The notes under the pieces are model-generated. The model searched no databases and was not told the origin of the DNA. It saw only the letters and a program-made list of their open reading frames with translations. Source: JAFKFH01 sp017307375 (GTDB lineage Bacteria > Pseudomonadota > Alphaproteobacteria > Ferrovibrionales > Ferrovibrionaceae). Taken from it: 64,000 nt of DNA. The stretch lies in assembly GCA_965229335.1 (NCBI GenBank), contig OZ245874.1, positions 1 to 64,000 on the forward strand. Reading direction: 5' to 3'. Below are positions 30,433 through 38,707 of the stretch, one piece after another. Position 1 is the stretch's first letter, and every line of letters starts with the position of its first letter. A program made the translations under genes and the position numbers.

Positions 30433-30675
30433 TGCATGCCTCCGATGCGATGAAGCCTAAGATTTGACCTGGCGTTTTCCGCTTATTTTCGCGGGGAGTA
30501 TTTCGCCGAGGTTCCCTGTCTCTCGGAAGCAATTAGGTCACGTCGATGCCGCAGTGCAAAATCAGAAGTTCATATCCGGCGCATAAGGGAAGCTTATTTA
30601 TTTGTATTTAGGAAAAATCATGCTCGCCGCGTGAGCTTCCAATTGTTCTCGTTTTGTCCAGACAGACATGCTTAA

Positions 30676-32214
30676 ATGCCCGCCTTCAGGGTTTTCATCG
30701 AAGGGTCGACAATCTTGTCCTCGCCATCCTGGCGCCCCATCAACCCGATCGGGACGTTCGTCGCCGTGATCCTCGTGCCGCTGGCCCTGGTCGCGCTGGG
30801 GCTCTGGCAATATCAGCGCGCCGCAGCCGACCTCACGGCCAATGCCGCCACGGTCGTCGAGATCGGCGCGACCGGCCACCCTTCTTCTCCAATCGCTGCA
30901 CAAGACGCGCTGCCGCGACTCGAAAGCGAACGGAAGAAGGCCGGGTTGCGCCGGAACCTGGCCTGGGTCGTCATGATCGCCGGGGCGATCACCGGTGTGC
31001 TGGGGCCGATATTCATGGGTGCGGCCTGCGTGCTCGGCCAGGCGGGCCGCCGGTCGCGCGCGACGCTGATCGTCAGCTATCGGCGGGTTCGCCGCCTGCT
31101 GCCGGCGCTGATGATCCTCCTCCTCCTCGCCCCGCCGGCAAGCCTGGCCGCAGCCGCCTATGGCGAGGTTCTGGTCGGCGAACAGCTGCGCATCTGGCTG
31201 GCCGTCCCCTTCATCCTCGTCGTCGCGCCGGCAAGCCTGCTGGGCGGCGTGATGGCATTCCTGTGGGGCGACATCATCGGACTTTGCTTCTCCGCCGACC
31301 CGGTCCTCGTGCCGGGCCGCCCGGTCTCGCACGTCGAGGCACCCGGCCTCTGGCAGTTGGTCGCCACCTTGGCCGCGCGGCTCGGCACCCAGCCCCCCGA
31401 ATCCGTAATGGTCGGGCTGACCGGGGACATTTCGCTGCTCGCCGGTCCGGTGCAGGCCGAAGGCACGACGGCGGCATTGCCGGGCAACACGCTCTATGTG
31501 CCACTACCCCTCCTCGCCTTCCACCGCGAGGACGAGATCGCCGCCAACATCGCATACGAGATCGCCCATTTTGCCGGGGCGGATCCCGGCTATCCCGACG
31601 GCTTCGCCCTGATGGAAGCCGATATCGACCGGTCGATGGGCGATCTGCTCAAGCGGCACGCCCGGTACGGCACCGACACGCTGAGCCTGCTGCTCTGGCC
31701 GGGCCCGCCTGTCGGCATCTACGCGATGGGCCAGTTTCTGCATGCCATGCGGTACTGGCACCGCCAGCGCGTGTTCGCGGCCGATGCCGCGGCCGCGACC
31801 CTGGTTTCCCCCGCGGCGATGGCGCGCGCGCTGCTGCGGCGGGAGGCCGTGCGCAGGCCGATCCGCGATGCGCTGAAACTCGCCTGGAACCAGCATGACC
31901 AGGCACGAGACGGTTCTTTCATCGCCTTGGCCCTGGCGCATGCCGCCGAGCAGGGGTTGGACGCCCCGATACGGCGGCAGCGCGGCACGGATCCCGCGAT
32001 CCGCGACCGTATCGGCGCCCTCGGCCAGGACTTGTCCGCCATGATCGCCGAAGCGAAGGCAGCGCCTGAGCCGGAGGCGGCTGGCCGTCTCGGCCTCTAT
32101 CTGGCGGATCCCGAAGCTACCGTGCGCGACGCGACCAGGCGCTTCGTCGCGCGCGGCGCGCCCGGACGGCCAACCAGGCGGCGGACGGCCGACCAGGCCC
32201 CTTTGGCCGAGTAG
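30676..32214 (+). CDS. Membrane M48-family pseudoprotease (paralogue of the next gene)
   Basis: A 512-residue protein with about four membrane helices (roughly 25-46, 95-121, 140-162, 172-202) followed by an M48-like domain. It aligns along its length with the downstream protein (for example GRPVSxxEAPGLWQL and the LPGNTLYVPLP region). The zinc motif HExxH is changed to YEIAH (294-298), and the third ligand Glu is Val in RVFAAD (365-370), so zinc binding and proteolysis should be lost. A TTG at 30715, preceded by GAAGGG, is an alternative start that would match the paralogue's N-terminus better. The upstream 240 bases are AT-rich and show no confident promoter. Confidence 0.82.
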   Translation: MPAFRVFIEGSTILSSPSWRPINPIGTFVAVILVPLALVALGLWQYQRAAADLTANAATVVEIGATGHPSSPIAAQDALPRLESERKKAGLRRNLAWVVMIAGAITGVLGPIFMGAACVLGQAGRRSRATLIVSYRRVRRLLPALMILLLLAPPASLAAAAYGEVLVGEQLRIWLAVPFILVVAPASLLGGVMAFLWGDIIGLCFSADPVLVPGRPVSHVEAPGLWQLVATLAARLGTQPPESVMVGLTGDISLLAGPVQAEGTTAALPGNTLYVPLPLLAFHREDEIAANIAYEIAHFAGADPGYPDGFALMEADIDRSMGDLLKRHARYGTDTLSLLLWPGPPVGIYAMGQFLHAMRYWHRQRVFAADAAAATLVSPAAMARALLRREAVRRPIRDALKLAWNQHDQARDGSFIALALAHAAEQGLDAPIRRQRGTDPAIRDRIGALGQDLSAMIAEAKAAPEPEAAGRLGLYLADPEATVRDATRRFVARGAPGRPTRRRTADQAPLAE

Positions 32215-32234
32215 TGATCGGAGGATGGAGCCCC

Positions 32235-33776
32235 ATGTCCCTGCTGTTTCGACCGATCGGCACGGTCATCACCGCCATCGCCCTGCCGCTGGCCTTCGCC
32301 GCCTTCGGGCTGTGGCAGGCGCAGCGCGCCGACCGGGAACTGGCCGAGGTCGACGCCTGGCGGGCCAGGACCGCGGCACAGCTTGCCGCCATGGACGCCC
32401 GCCCGGGTCCGGCCGGGGGAATCAATCCGGACTGGCGCTTCACGCGTCGCGGCCACATCTATGAGGGGGACGATGCGCGGCGTGAGGCGCAGGCGGCGTT
32501 GCGCGCCGCCGATGACGAGATGATGATGGCGCGCTGGTGCAGGCATCTGGCACCGGTCGTCACCGCGTCGGGCGTCATCGTCGCCGCGCTCGGATCGCTT
32601 GTCCTGGCTGCGGCCTTCGTGCTCGGCCGCGCCGGCCGCCGGTCGCGCGAGTGGCTGATCGCAGGGTTCTCGCTGGTCCAGCGGGTATTGCCGGCACTGC
32701 TCATCGGGCTGGTGGTCGTGACCACCGTCGGCATCATTGCGGCCGTGATCTTCGAGACGCTGGCCCTCAGGGCCATCCTCGTCGGCCTTGTCGCGATCGG
32801 TGCAACCTTGATCATCGCCCTGGCTGCCGTGCGGCAGCTGCGCGGCACCGCCGGGCTCCACATTCCCGAACCGGCAGTGATCGCCGGCCGTCCGGTTTCG
32901 GTCGACGAGGCGCCGGGCCTCTGGCAGCTGACGGGGGATCTTGCCGCCCGGCTCGGCACGGCGCCGCCGGATGCCATCGTCGTCGGGCTGACCGAGGGCT
33001 TCTTCGTGGCCCCCGGTCCGATCGGCCTGGATGGCACCGACCAGACCCTCGCCGGCAACGTACTCCATGTGCCGCTGCCCCATCTCGCCCTGCTCCAGGA
33101 CGACGAGATCGCCGCCGCCATCGGGCATGAGCTTGCCCATTTCGCCGGGCAGGACACGGCATACGGCAAGCGCGCCGATCCGGTCCATGACGGCATGCTC
33201 CGGTCGCTCGACGCGCTGGTCGCGGCGGGCACCACCCGGCGGGGGTCGATTTCGCTGCTGATCCAGCCGGCACTGGCCCTCGCCGTCTTCGTCACGGACC
33301 AGTTCTACCAGGCGGCACGGCACTGGGGCCGGCACGCGGAACTGGCCGCGGATGCCGCCGGCGCTGCCGTCGTCTCGGCGGCCGCGGCGGCGCGCACGCT
33401 GCTGCGCCAGGAAGCGCTACGTGATCTTGTCGAGCACACCCTGGACTCGGCCTGGACAAGCCCCGCCAAGGCGCCGCGGGATCTGGTCGCCGCCATCATT
33501 GCCCGGGCAGCGCAGCACGGGCTGAACGATCCGACCGGGCGGCTCGACGACGAGATGCCGCACCCGGCCGACAGCCATCCGCCGACCCGCGCGCGCCTCG
33601 CCGCGCTCGGCCAGGATCTGTCGCCCGAGATGATCGCGGCGGTGACGGCCCCGCCCGAACCGGAAGCCGCCGCCCGCCTCGGCCGCTATCTGGCCGATCC
33701 AGACGCCATCACCGTCGAGGCGACCGCACGCTTCGTCGCTCGCGCGAGAAAAGCGGCGCGGGAAGAAGATGCCTGA
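32235..33776 (+). CDS. Membrane-bound M48-family zinc metallopeptidase
   Basis: A 513-residue protein with about four membrane helices (near 7-27, 105-130, 150-172, 178-199) and an intact M48 domain: HELAH (298-302) and the third ligand E369 in AELAAD. M48 membrane proteases (HtpX class) act in membrane-protein quality control. The ATG at 32235 is chosen over a GTG at 32214 because GGAG lies 4 nt upstream and it matches the family N-terminus. It begins 20 nt after the degenerate paralogue ends, so the two are co-transcribed and may form a complex. Confidence 0.86.
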   Translation: MSLLFRPIGTVITAIALPLAFAAFGLWQAQRADRELAEVDAWRARTAAQLAAMDARPGPAGGINPDWRFTRRGHIYEGDDARREAQAALRAADDEMMMARWCRHLAPVVTASGVIVAALGSLVLAAAFVLGRAGRRSREWLIAGFSLVQRVLPALLIGLVVVTTVGIIAAVIFETLALRAILVGLVAIGATLIIALAAVRQLRGTAGLHIPEPAVIAGRPVSVDEAPGLWQLTGDLAARLGTAPPDAIVVGLTEGFFVAPGPIGLDGTDQTLAGNVLHVPLPHLALLQDDEIAAAIGHELAHFAGQDTAYGKRADPVHDGMLRSLDALVAAGTTRRGSISLLIQPALALAVFVTDQFYQAARHWGRHAELAADAAGAAVVSAAAAARTLLRQEALRDLVEHTLDSAWTSPAKAPRDLVAAIIARAAQHGLNDPTGRLDDEMPHPADSHPPTRARLAALGQDLSPEMIAAVTAPPEPEAAARLGRYLADPDAITVEATARFVARARKAAREEDA

Positions 33777-33796
33777 GGGAGGCCCGTCGAACCGGA

Positions 33797-34540
33797 TCAG
33801 ACCGGCGCGAACGAGGCCATGTCGAGCGGCGTGTTCATGTCGACGCCGGTGCGTTCGTAGCCGCGCTTGAAATCGGCCATGTGACGGGTCATCCAGCTGC
33901 GCGCGCCTTCGGCGTCGCGGGCGGCGAGCAGGGCATAGATCGCCTTGTGCGCCGCCAGGATGCGCGCCTGGGTCTTCAGCCGCGGCAGGATGATGCGCCC
34001 GGCCGGCAGGAACAGCAGGCCGATGGGTTCGCGCGCCAGGGCCAGCGCCCGGTTGCCGGCGTTCTGGGCGACGATCTCGTGGAACTCCATGTCGAGGCGC
34101 ACGACCTCGTCGATATCCTCGATCGCCTGCTCCATCCGCGCGATGTTGCCGGCCAGCGCCGCCAGGCCATCGTCGTCGATATGGATGGCCGCCGCGGCCG
34201 CCGCGACCGGCTCCAGCGCCATCGAGGTTTCCCACAATTCGCGGAACGTGACCTGCTGCATGGCGAGCGCCCGCGAGGCGCGTGACGCCAGGTCCATGTA
34301 GTGCGGCAGGGTCACGGTCAGCCGCTTGCCGCCCCGGGCGACGAAGCCGGAATGCTCGAGCAGGCGGATCCCCTCCCGCACGGTCGACCGGTTGACGCCG
34401 AACTGGCGGGCCAGGTCGAGCTCGGAAGGCAGCAGGTCGCCGGGCGCCAGTCCGCCCGAGACGATCTGGTGCTCGATGGCATCGAAGATCTGCTGATAGG
34501 CCGGGGCCATCGCCAATGGCTTGAACAGGTCAGCCTTCAT
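33797..34540 (-). CDS. GntR-family regulator, FadR (FCD) subfamily
   Basis: A 247-residue regulator: N-terminal winged helix (DLARQFGVNRSTVREGIRLLEHSG) and an all-helical FCD effector domain (FHEIVAQNAGN; AHKAIYALLAARDAEGARSWMTRHM). The ATG at 34540 has AAGGAAG 6 nt upstream; a longer reading adds 21 residues without support. It is divergent from the crotonase/retro-aldolase/Liv operon, the most likely target, with a palindrome between them. FCD proteins usually sense carboxylates or their CoA esters and repress. Confidence 0.92.
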   Translation of the reverse strand: MKADLFKPLAMAPAYQQIFDAIEHQIVSGGLAPGDLLPSELDLARQFGVNRSTVREGIRLLEHSGFVARGGKRLTVTLPHYMDLASRASRALAMQQVTFRELWETSMALEPVAAAAAAIHIDDDGLAALAGNIARMEQAIEDIDEVVRLDMEFHEIVAQNAGNRALALAREPIGLLFLPAGRIILPRLKTQARILAAHKAIYALLAARDAEGARSWMTRHMADFKRGYERTGVDMNTPLDMASFAPV

Positions 34541-34616
34541 ACGTCGCTTCCTTGTGCGTCCTCGGAGGTAGTCATAACCCATTGCCTGTCCGGTTGTCGT
34601 CATTTATACATGTCGG

Positions 34617-34637
34617 ACTGTCGGACCGTCGAACAGT
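34617..34637. promoter_or_regulatory. Candidate GntR operator in the divergent intergenic region
   Basis: A 21-bp imperfect palindrome of the form ACTGT-nn-GAC-n-GTC-nn-ACAGT sits between the divergent regulator and the catabolic operon. It overlaps three tandem copies of an 8-mer (TGTCGGAC, TGTCGGAC, CGTCGAAC; 34611-34634). A possible minus-strand -10 (TATAAA, 34608-34603) lies just beside it, so binding could cover the regulator's own promoter. Confidence 0.55.
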
Positions 34638-34672
34638 TAGTCTGACGGGCAACGAAAGTAGGGTGGAAACGG

Positions 34673-35476
34673 ATGGCGGAAACAGCCTCCCAGGTGGAAA
34701 ACGTGCTGGTCGCGCGTGATGGCGATTGCGCCGTGGTCACGCTGAACCGGCCGGACAAGCTCAATCCGCTGGACCGCGTCACGATCGCTGCGCTGCTGGA
34801 TGTGGTGACCGCGCTCGAAGCCGATCGCGGCCTGCGCAGCATCGTCATCACCGGGGCCGGCCGCGCCTTCTCGGCCGGCGGCGATCTCGACGGCTACCTG
34901 TCGCTCTATCGCGACCCCCAGGCCTTCCGCGTCTTCCTCGACACCTTCTACCGGCTGCTGGCGGCGATCGAACGGTCGGACAAGATCTATATCGCCGCAA
35001 TCAACGGGCCCTGCGTCGCCGGCGGCCTCGAGCTGCTGCTGTCCTGCGATGTCGTCATCGCCGCCGAAACGGCGACGATCGGCGACGGCCATCTCAATTT
35101 CGGCCAGCTGCCCGGCGCCGGCGGATCGCAGCGCCTGCCGCGCGCGATCGGCGCCCTGCGCGCCAAGCACCTGATGCTGACCGGCCGGATGATCGATGCG
35201 GCCGAGGCCGAGCGGATCGGCCTGGTGGCCGAGGTGGTGCCCGCCGGCGCCCTGCTGGACCGCGCCCTGGCCTTCGCCCGCGACCTCGGGGGCAAGAGCC
35301 CGGCGGGGCTGCGCGGCGCCAAATATCTGGTCAACCAGGGGCTGAACGGCACGCTGGAAAGCGGGCTGCAGCTCGAGATCGCCTATGTGCACAACTATGC
35401 GACGACCGAGCCCGACGCCACCGAGGGGCTGGTCGCCTTCAAGGAAAAGCGCAAGCCGGCCTACGGCTGCGCCTGA
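34673..35476 (+). CDS. Crotonase-family protein with one catalytic Glu replaced
   Basis: A 267-residue enoyl-CoA hydratase/isomerase fold protein. The oxyanion-hole segments (AFSAGGDLDG near 65-74; NGPCVAGGLE near 111-120) and LPGAGGSQRLPR are conserved. By alignment to rat mitochondrial hydratase, Glu144 is kept as E120, but Glu164 corresponds to H140 (GDGHLNFG). Simple hydration of an enoyl-CoA is therefore doubtful; an isomerase, dehydratase or C-C bond reaction is possible. It is the first gene of the operon, 13 nt before the thiolase-fold gene. Confidence 0.88.
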   Translation: MAETASQVENVLVARDGDCAVVTLNRPDKLNPLDRVTIAALLDVVTALEADRGLRSIVITGAGRAFSAGGDLDGYLSLYRDPQAFRVFLDTFYRLLAAIERSDKIYIAAINGPCVAGGLELLLSCDVVIAAETATIGDGHLNFGQLPGAGGSQRLPRAIGALRAKHLMLTGRMIDAAEAERIGLVAEVVPAGALLDRALAFARDLGGKSPAGLRGAKYLVNQGLNGTLESGLQLEIAYVHNYATTEPDATEGLVAFKEKRKPAYGCA

Positions 35477-35489
35477 GGAGTATCGTCCC

Positions 35490-36647
35490 ATGTGGAAGTT
35501 GCGCGACAAGTATTCGATCAGCGGCATCGGCCAGACCGCGTTCACCAAGGCCTCGGGCCGCACCGTCCTCGACCTGGCCTCCGAAGCGTGCAAGGCCGCG
35601 GCCGAGGATGCGGGCATGGCCCTCGACGAGATCGACGGCATCATCTCGTTCCACTTCAACGATTCGATTCCGGCGATGGCGGTCGCCTCGAACCTCGGCA
35701 TTCCCGCGGTCATGCATGCGGTCGACTACACCGCCGGCGGCAACGGCGCCAACCTGATCATGCTGGCCGCCACCGCCGCGATCGAGGCCGGGCTGGCCAG
35801 GAACGTGCTGTGCTATCGCGCGATGAACGGCCGGTCGGGGTTCCGCCTCGGCGGCGGGCGGGAATTCTCGGCCCAGGGCATCACCCAGTATACCGCCCCG
35901 TTCGGCTGGATCACCTATCCGCAGGCGATGGCGATGTGGGCGCGGCGCCATATCGTCAAGTACGGCACCACCGCCGAACAGCTCGGCCAGGTCGCGATCA
36001 CCTTCCGCGAGAACGCCGGCCGCAACGAGGCGGCGATGCAGCGCGCCCCGATCACGATGGACGACTACCTGGCCTCGCGCATGATCGTCGAACCCTTCCG
36101 CATGCTCGATATCTGCCTGGAATCGGACGGCGCCTGCGCCGTGCTGATCACGGGCAAGGACCGCGCCAGGGACCTCAGGCAGAAGCCGGTCTACATCACC
36201 GGCGGCGCCTATGGCGGCGGCCCGTCGCAGGGCGACGACCTGTTCGACGCGATCCGCTGGCCCGATCATTCGCAGAACTACGCCGCCTATATCGCCGACG
36301 ACCTGTGGGGCTCGGCCGGTCTGAAGCCCGAGGACGTCGACGTCGCCGAGATCTACGACTGCTTCACCTACAGCGTGCTGATGCAGCTGGAGGGCCTGGG
36401 CTTCTGCAGGCCGGGCGAAGGCGGCCCGTTCGTCCAGGAAGGCCATCTGGCGCGCAACGGCCGGCTGCCGACCAACACCCACGGCGGCCTGCTGTCGGAA
36501 GCCTATATCCATGGCACCAACCATGTGCTGGAAGCCGTGCGCCAGCTGCGCGGCACCGCCGGCGCCCGCCAGATCGCCGATGCCGAGATCGCCCTGACCA
36601 CCGCCGGCGCGATGACCTGCGGCAGCGCGATGCTCCTGAGGAACTGA
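35490..36647 (+). CDS. Thiolase-fold lipid-transfer protein, probable Ltp2-type retro-aldolase
   Basis: A 385-residue thiolase-superfamily protein. The nucleophilic Cys of thiolases is missing (YTAGGNGANL, 80-89), and the HEAF motif is replaced by YDCF (289-292). The later THGG (330-333) and TCGSAM (376-381) remain. In actinobacterial Ltp2, which with a DUF35 partner cleaves a steroid side chain by retro-aldol reaction, I recall Tyr294 and Tyr344 as essential. Here Y289 and Y339 have the same 50-residue spacing. A DUF35 gene follows after 4 nt. Retro-aldol cleavage of a branched 3-hydroxyacyl-CoA is the likely activity; a condensing role cannot be excluded. GAGGAG lies 9 nt before the ATG. 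Confidence 0.83.
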   Translation: MWKLRDKYSISGIGQTAFTKASGRTVLDLASEACKAAAEDAGMALDEIDGIISFHFNDSIPAMAVASNLGIPAVMHAVDYTAGGNGANLIMLAATAAIEAGLARNVLCYRAMNGRSGFRLGGGREFSAQGITQYTAPFGWITYPQAMAMWARRHIVKYGTTAEQLGQVAITFRENAGRNEAAMQRAPITMDDYLASRMIVEPFRMLDICLESDGACAVLITGKDRARDLRQKPVYITGGAYGGGPSQGDDLFDAIRWPDHSQNYAAYIADDLWGSAGLKPEDVDVAEIYDCFTYSVLMQLEGLGFCRPGEGGPFVQEGHLARNGRLPTNTHGGLLSEAYIHGTNHVLEAVRQLRGTAGARQIADAEIALTTAGAMTCGSAMLLRN

Positions 36648-36651
36648 TCGC

Positions 36652-37068
36652 ATGAACACGCCCGCATACAACAAGCCCCTGCCCGCCCCCGATCCCGATT
36701 CGGCCCCGTTCTGGGAAGGCACGCGCGCCCATGAGCTGCGCCTGCAGCGCTGCGACGACTGCGGCACCCATCGTTATCCCGCCGGCCCGCATTGCCCGTC
36801 CTGCCGCTCGACCCGTGCGACCTGGATCAAGTCATCGGGCCGCGGCAAGGTCTATTCCTGGATCGTCGTCGTCCATCCGGTACCCAAGGAGGTCTATCAT
36901 CAGGACGTGCCCTACGCCGTCGCGCTGATCGACCTGGCGGAAGGCGTGCGCATCGCGTCCAACATCGTCGGCTGCGATCCGCGGGCGATCACCGCCGAGA
37001 TGCCGGTCGAGGTCGTATTCGACGCGGTCACGGCGGACGTCACCCTGCCGAAGTTCAAGCCGGCCTAG
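36652..37068 (+). CDS. DUF35 OB-fold/zinc-ribbon acyl-CoA-associated protein
   Basis: A 138-residue DUF35 protein: a rubredoxin-like zinc ribbon with C34, C37, C48 and C51 (CDDCGTHRYPAGPHCPSC) then an OB fold. DUF35 proteins partner thiolase-fold enzymes and help bind the acyl-CoA; a fused form is ChsH2-DUF35 in steroid degradation. It starts 4 nt after the thiolase-fold gene, which supports a heteromeric complex. Confidence 0.92.
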   Translation: MNTPAYNKPLPAPDPDSAPFWEGTRAHELRLQRCDDCGTHRYPAGPHCPSCRSTRATWIKSSGRGKVYSWIVVVHPVPKEVYHQDVPYAVALIDLAEGVRIASNIVGCDPRAITAEMPVEVVFDAVTADVTLPKFKPA

Positions 37069-37073
37069 CCACC

Positions 37074-38471
37074 GTGGATTTCCTTCGTTCCTCGCCGCTG
37101 CTGGCCAGCCTCGCCGCGATGTCGCGGACCGAGCTGCAGGCGCTGCAGCTGGCCAAGATCCGCGCCCAGATGGCCCGGCTGTGGGAGGCGAGCCCGTTCT
37201 ATCGCGCCCGGTGGCAGGCCGCCGGCATCCGTCCCGGGGACATCACCAGCCTGGACGACTTCCGCCGCCTCGTACCGACCGTGAACAAGCAGGATTTCCT
37301 GCAGGACCAGGCCGATCATCCGCCGTTCGGCGGGCGCCTCGGCATCCGGCGCGAGGATGTCGCGCTGGTGTCGATGACCGGGGGCACCTCGGGCCAGGGC
37401 CAGGAAGTCTACGGGCGCAGCCAGGCCGACATTGCCGTTCAGGGCCATCTCCATTTCCTGCCCTGGTTCATGGCGGGCCTGCGCCCCGGCCACCTGGCGC
37501 TGAACTGCGTGCCGGCCGGCGGGCTGACCACCGGCGGCTGGGGGCCGTCGGAGGGTTTCCGCCTTGCCGGCGCCACCGCCTTCCACGCCGGCGGCACCTT
37601 GAGCACCGAGGCCAAGATCGACCTGCTGCTGCGCTTCGGCGAGCTGCATTTCATCTATGCCTCGACCAACTACCTGCACACCCTGACCCAGGCCTTCCTG
37701 CGCCGCGGCATCGTACCGGCGGAACGCTTTCCCATGCTGGCCGGCATCCAGATCGCGGCCGAAGGCTATCCGGCGGAATGGGCGCGCGAGACCCAAAAAC
37801 TGTGGGGCTGCGCGTTGCATGAAGGCTATGGCAGCACGCAGGGCGCGGGCTTCGTCGCGACCACCTGCGACCAGGGCATCGTGCGCGAGGATCGCGAGCG
37901 CGGCCTGATGCGCATTCTGGAATGGCTGAACTATGCCGAGGTGATCGACCCCGATACCGGCCGGCATGTCGCGCCCGGCGAGGAGGGCGAGATCGTCCTG
38001 ACCAACCTCGACATCGAAGGCTCGCCGGTCATCCGCTTCGCCACCCGCGACAAGGCGCGCTGGTTCCCGCCCGAATATTGCGGCGGCGGCCTGCCCTGGG
38101 GCGGGATCGAGGCCGGTTCGATCGGCCGCTACGACGATATGATGAAGGTGCGCGGCAACAATATCTGGCCGCTCGCCGTCGATACCGTGGTCTTCGCCGC
38201 CCCGGAAGTCGCCGAATATGTCGGTCGCGTCTATGTCGACGACGAGGGCAGGACGGAGGTCGAACTGCGCCTGGCCCTGAAGCCCGGCGCCTGCGACGAG
38301 GCCGCCCGCCTCGCCCTGTTCGACGCGCTGCGCGCGACGCTGAAGGCGCGCACGAATGTCTGGATGCAGATCCGCGAGGTGCCGTTGGCCGAGCTGCCGC
38401 AGTTCACCTACAAGGCCCGGCGCTGGACCGACGAGCGCAAGGCCGGATATCGCCCGGGGGCCGCATCATGA
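37074..38471 (+). CDS. Phenylacetate-CoA ligase (PaaK)-type acyl-CoA synthetase
   Basis: A 465-residue adenylate-forming enzyme of the PaaK type, shorter than typical acyl-CoA synthetases. The phosphate-binding loop is SMTGGTSGQGQ (100-110), with adenylate-binding YGSTQGAG and the acidic hinge SIGRYDDMMKVRGNNIWP downstream. It would activate a carboxylic acid to its CoA ester, ATP to AMP. The start is taken as GTG at 37074, 5 nt after the DUF35 stop; an ATG at 37122 is possible but would trim the family N-terminus. It probably activates the substrate imported by the Liv system. Confidence 0.87.
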   Translation: MDFLRSSPLLASLAAMSRTELQALQLAKIRAQMARLWEASPFYRARWQAAGIRPGDITSLDDFRRLVPTVNKQDFLQDQADHPPFGGRLGIRREDVALVSMTGGTSGQGQEVYGRSQADIAVQGHLHFLPWFMAGLRPGHLALNCVPAGGLTTGGWGPSEGFRLAGATAFHAGGTLSTEAKIDLLLRFGELHFIYASTNYLHTLTQAFLRRGIVPAERFPMLAGIQIAAEGYPAEWARETQKLWGCALHEGYGSTQGAGFVATTCDQGIVREDRERGLMRILEWLNYAEVIDPDTGRHVAPGEEGEIVLTNLDIEGSPVIRFATRDKARWFPPEYCGGGLPWGGIEAGSIGRYDDMMKVRGNNIWPLAVDTVVFAAPEVAEYVGRVYVDDEGRTEVELRLALKPGACDEAARLALFDALRATLKARTNVWMQIREVPLAELPQFTYKARRWTDERKAGYRPGAAS

Positions 38472-38707
38472 GCGGCCAGGACGAACTGGCGCTGCTGCGC
38501 CGCATCGAGGCGCAGGCCAGGCACCTTCTGGACAGCCCGGACGCGCTGATGGTCGGGCAATACCAACATCTGCACGGGCGGATCAGGGCGCTGATCGCCA
38601 TCTTGACGTCGACGCCACAAGAGCGCGCGTTTGTTAGGGAGAACGACCATGCCGAGACTGACGGGCCGCGTGGCCCTGATCACGGGGGCGGCGTCGGGCC
38701 TCGGTGA
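38468..38707 (+). CDS. Small uncharacterised protein coupled to the CoA ligase
   Basis: A 79-codon frame starting with an ATGA overlap on the ligase stop. Residues 1-55 look like a genuine helical protein (MSGQDELALLRRIEAQARHL and following), with ordinary codon use. The last 20 residues overlap the SDR gene in another frame and are low-complexity, so the functional part may be the first 60 residues. I do not recognise the family. The ATGA coupling matches its neighbours. Confidence 0.5.
   Translation: MSGQDELALLRRIEAQARHLLDSPDALMVGQYQHLHGRIRALIAILTSTPQERAFVRENDHAETDGPRGPDHGGGVGPR

Noticed and set aside
30598..31332. Antisense frame of 244 codons at the start of the degenerate M48 gene
   Set aside because: Gln/Asp/Arg-rich shadow; the plus strand encodes membrane helices matching the paralogue.
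34611..34634. Three 8-bp direct repeats as a CRISPR array or replication iterons
   Set aside because: Units are too short and contiguous with no spacers; they fit a regulator-binding region between divergent genes.
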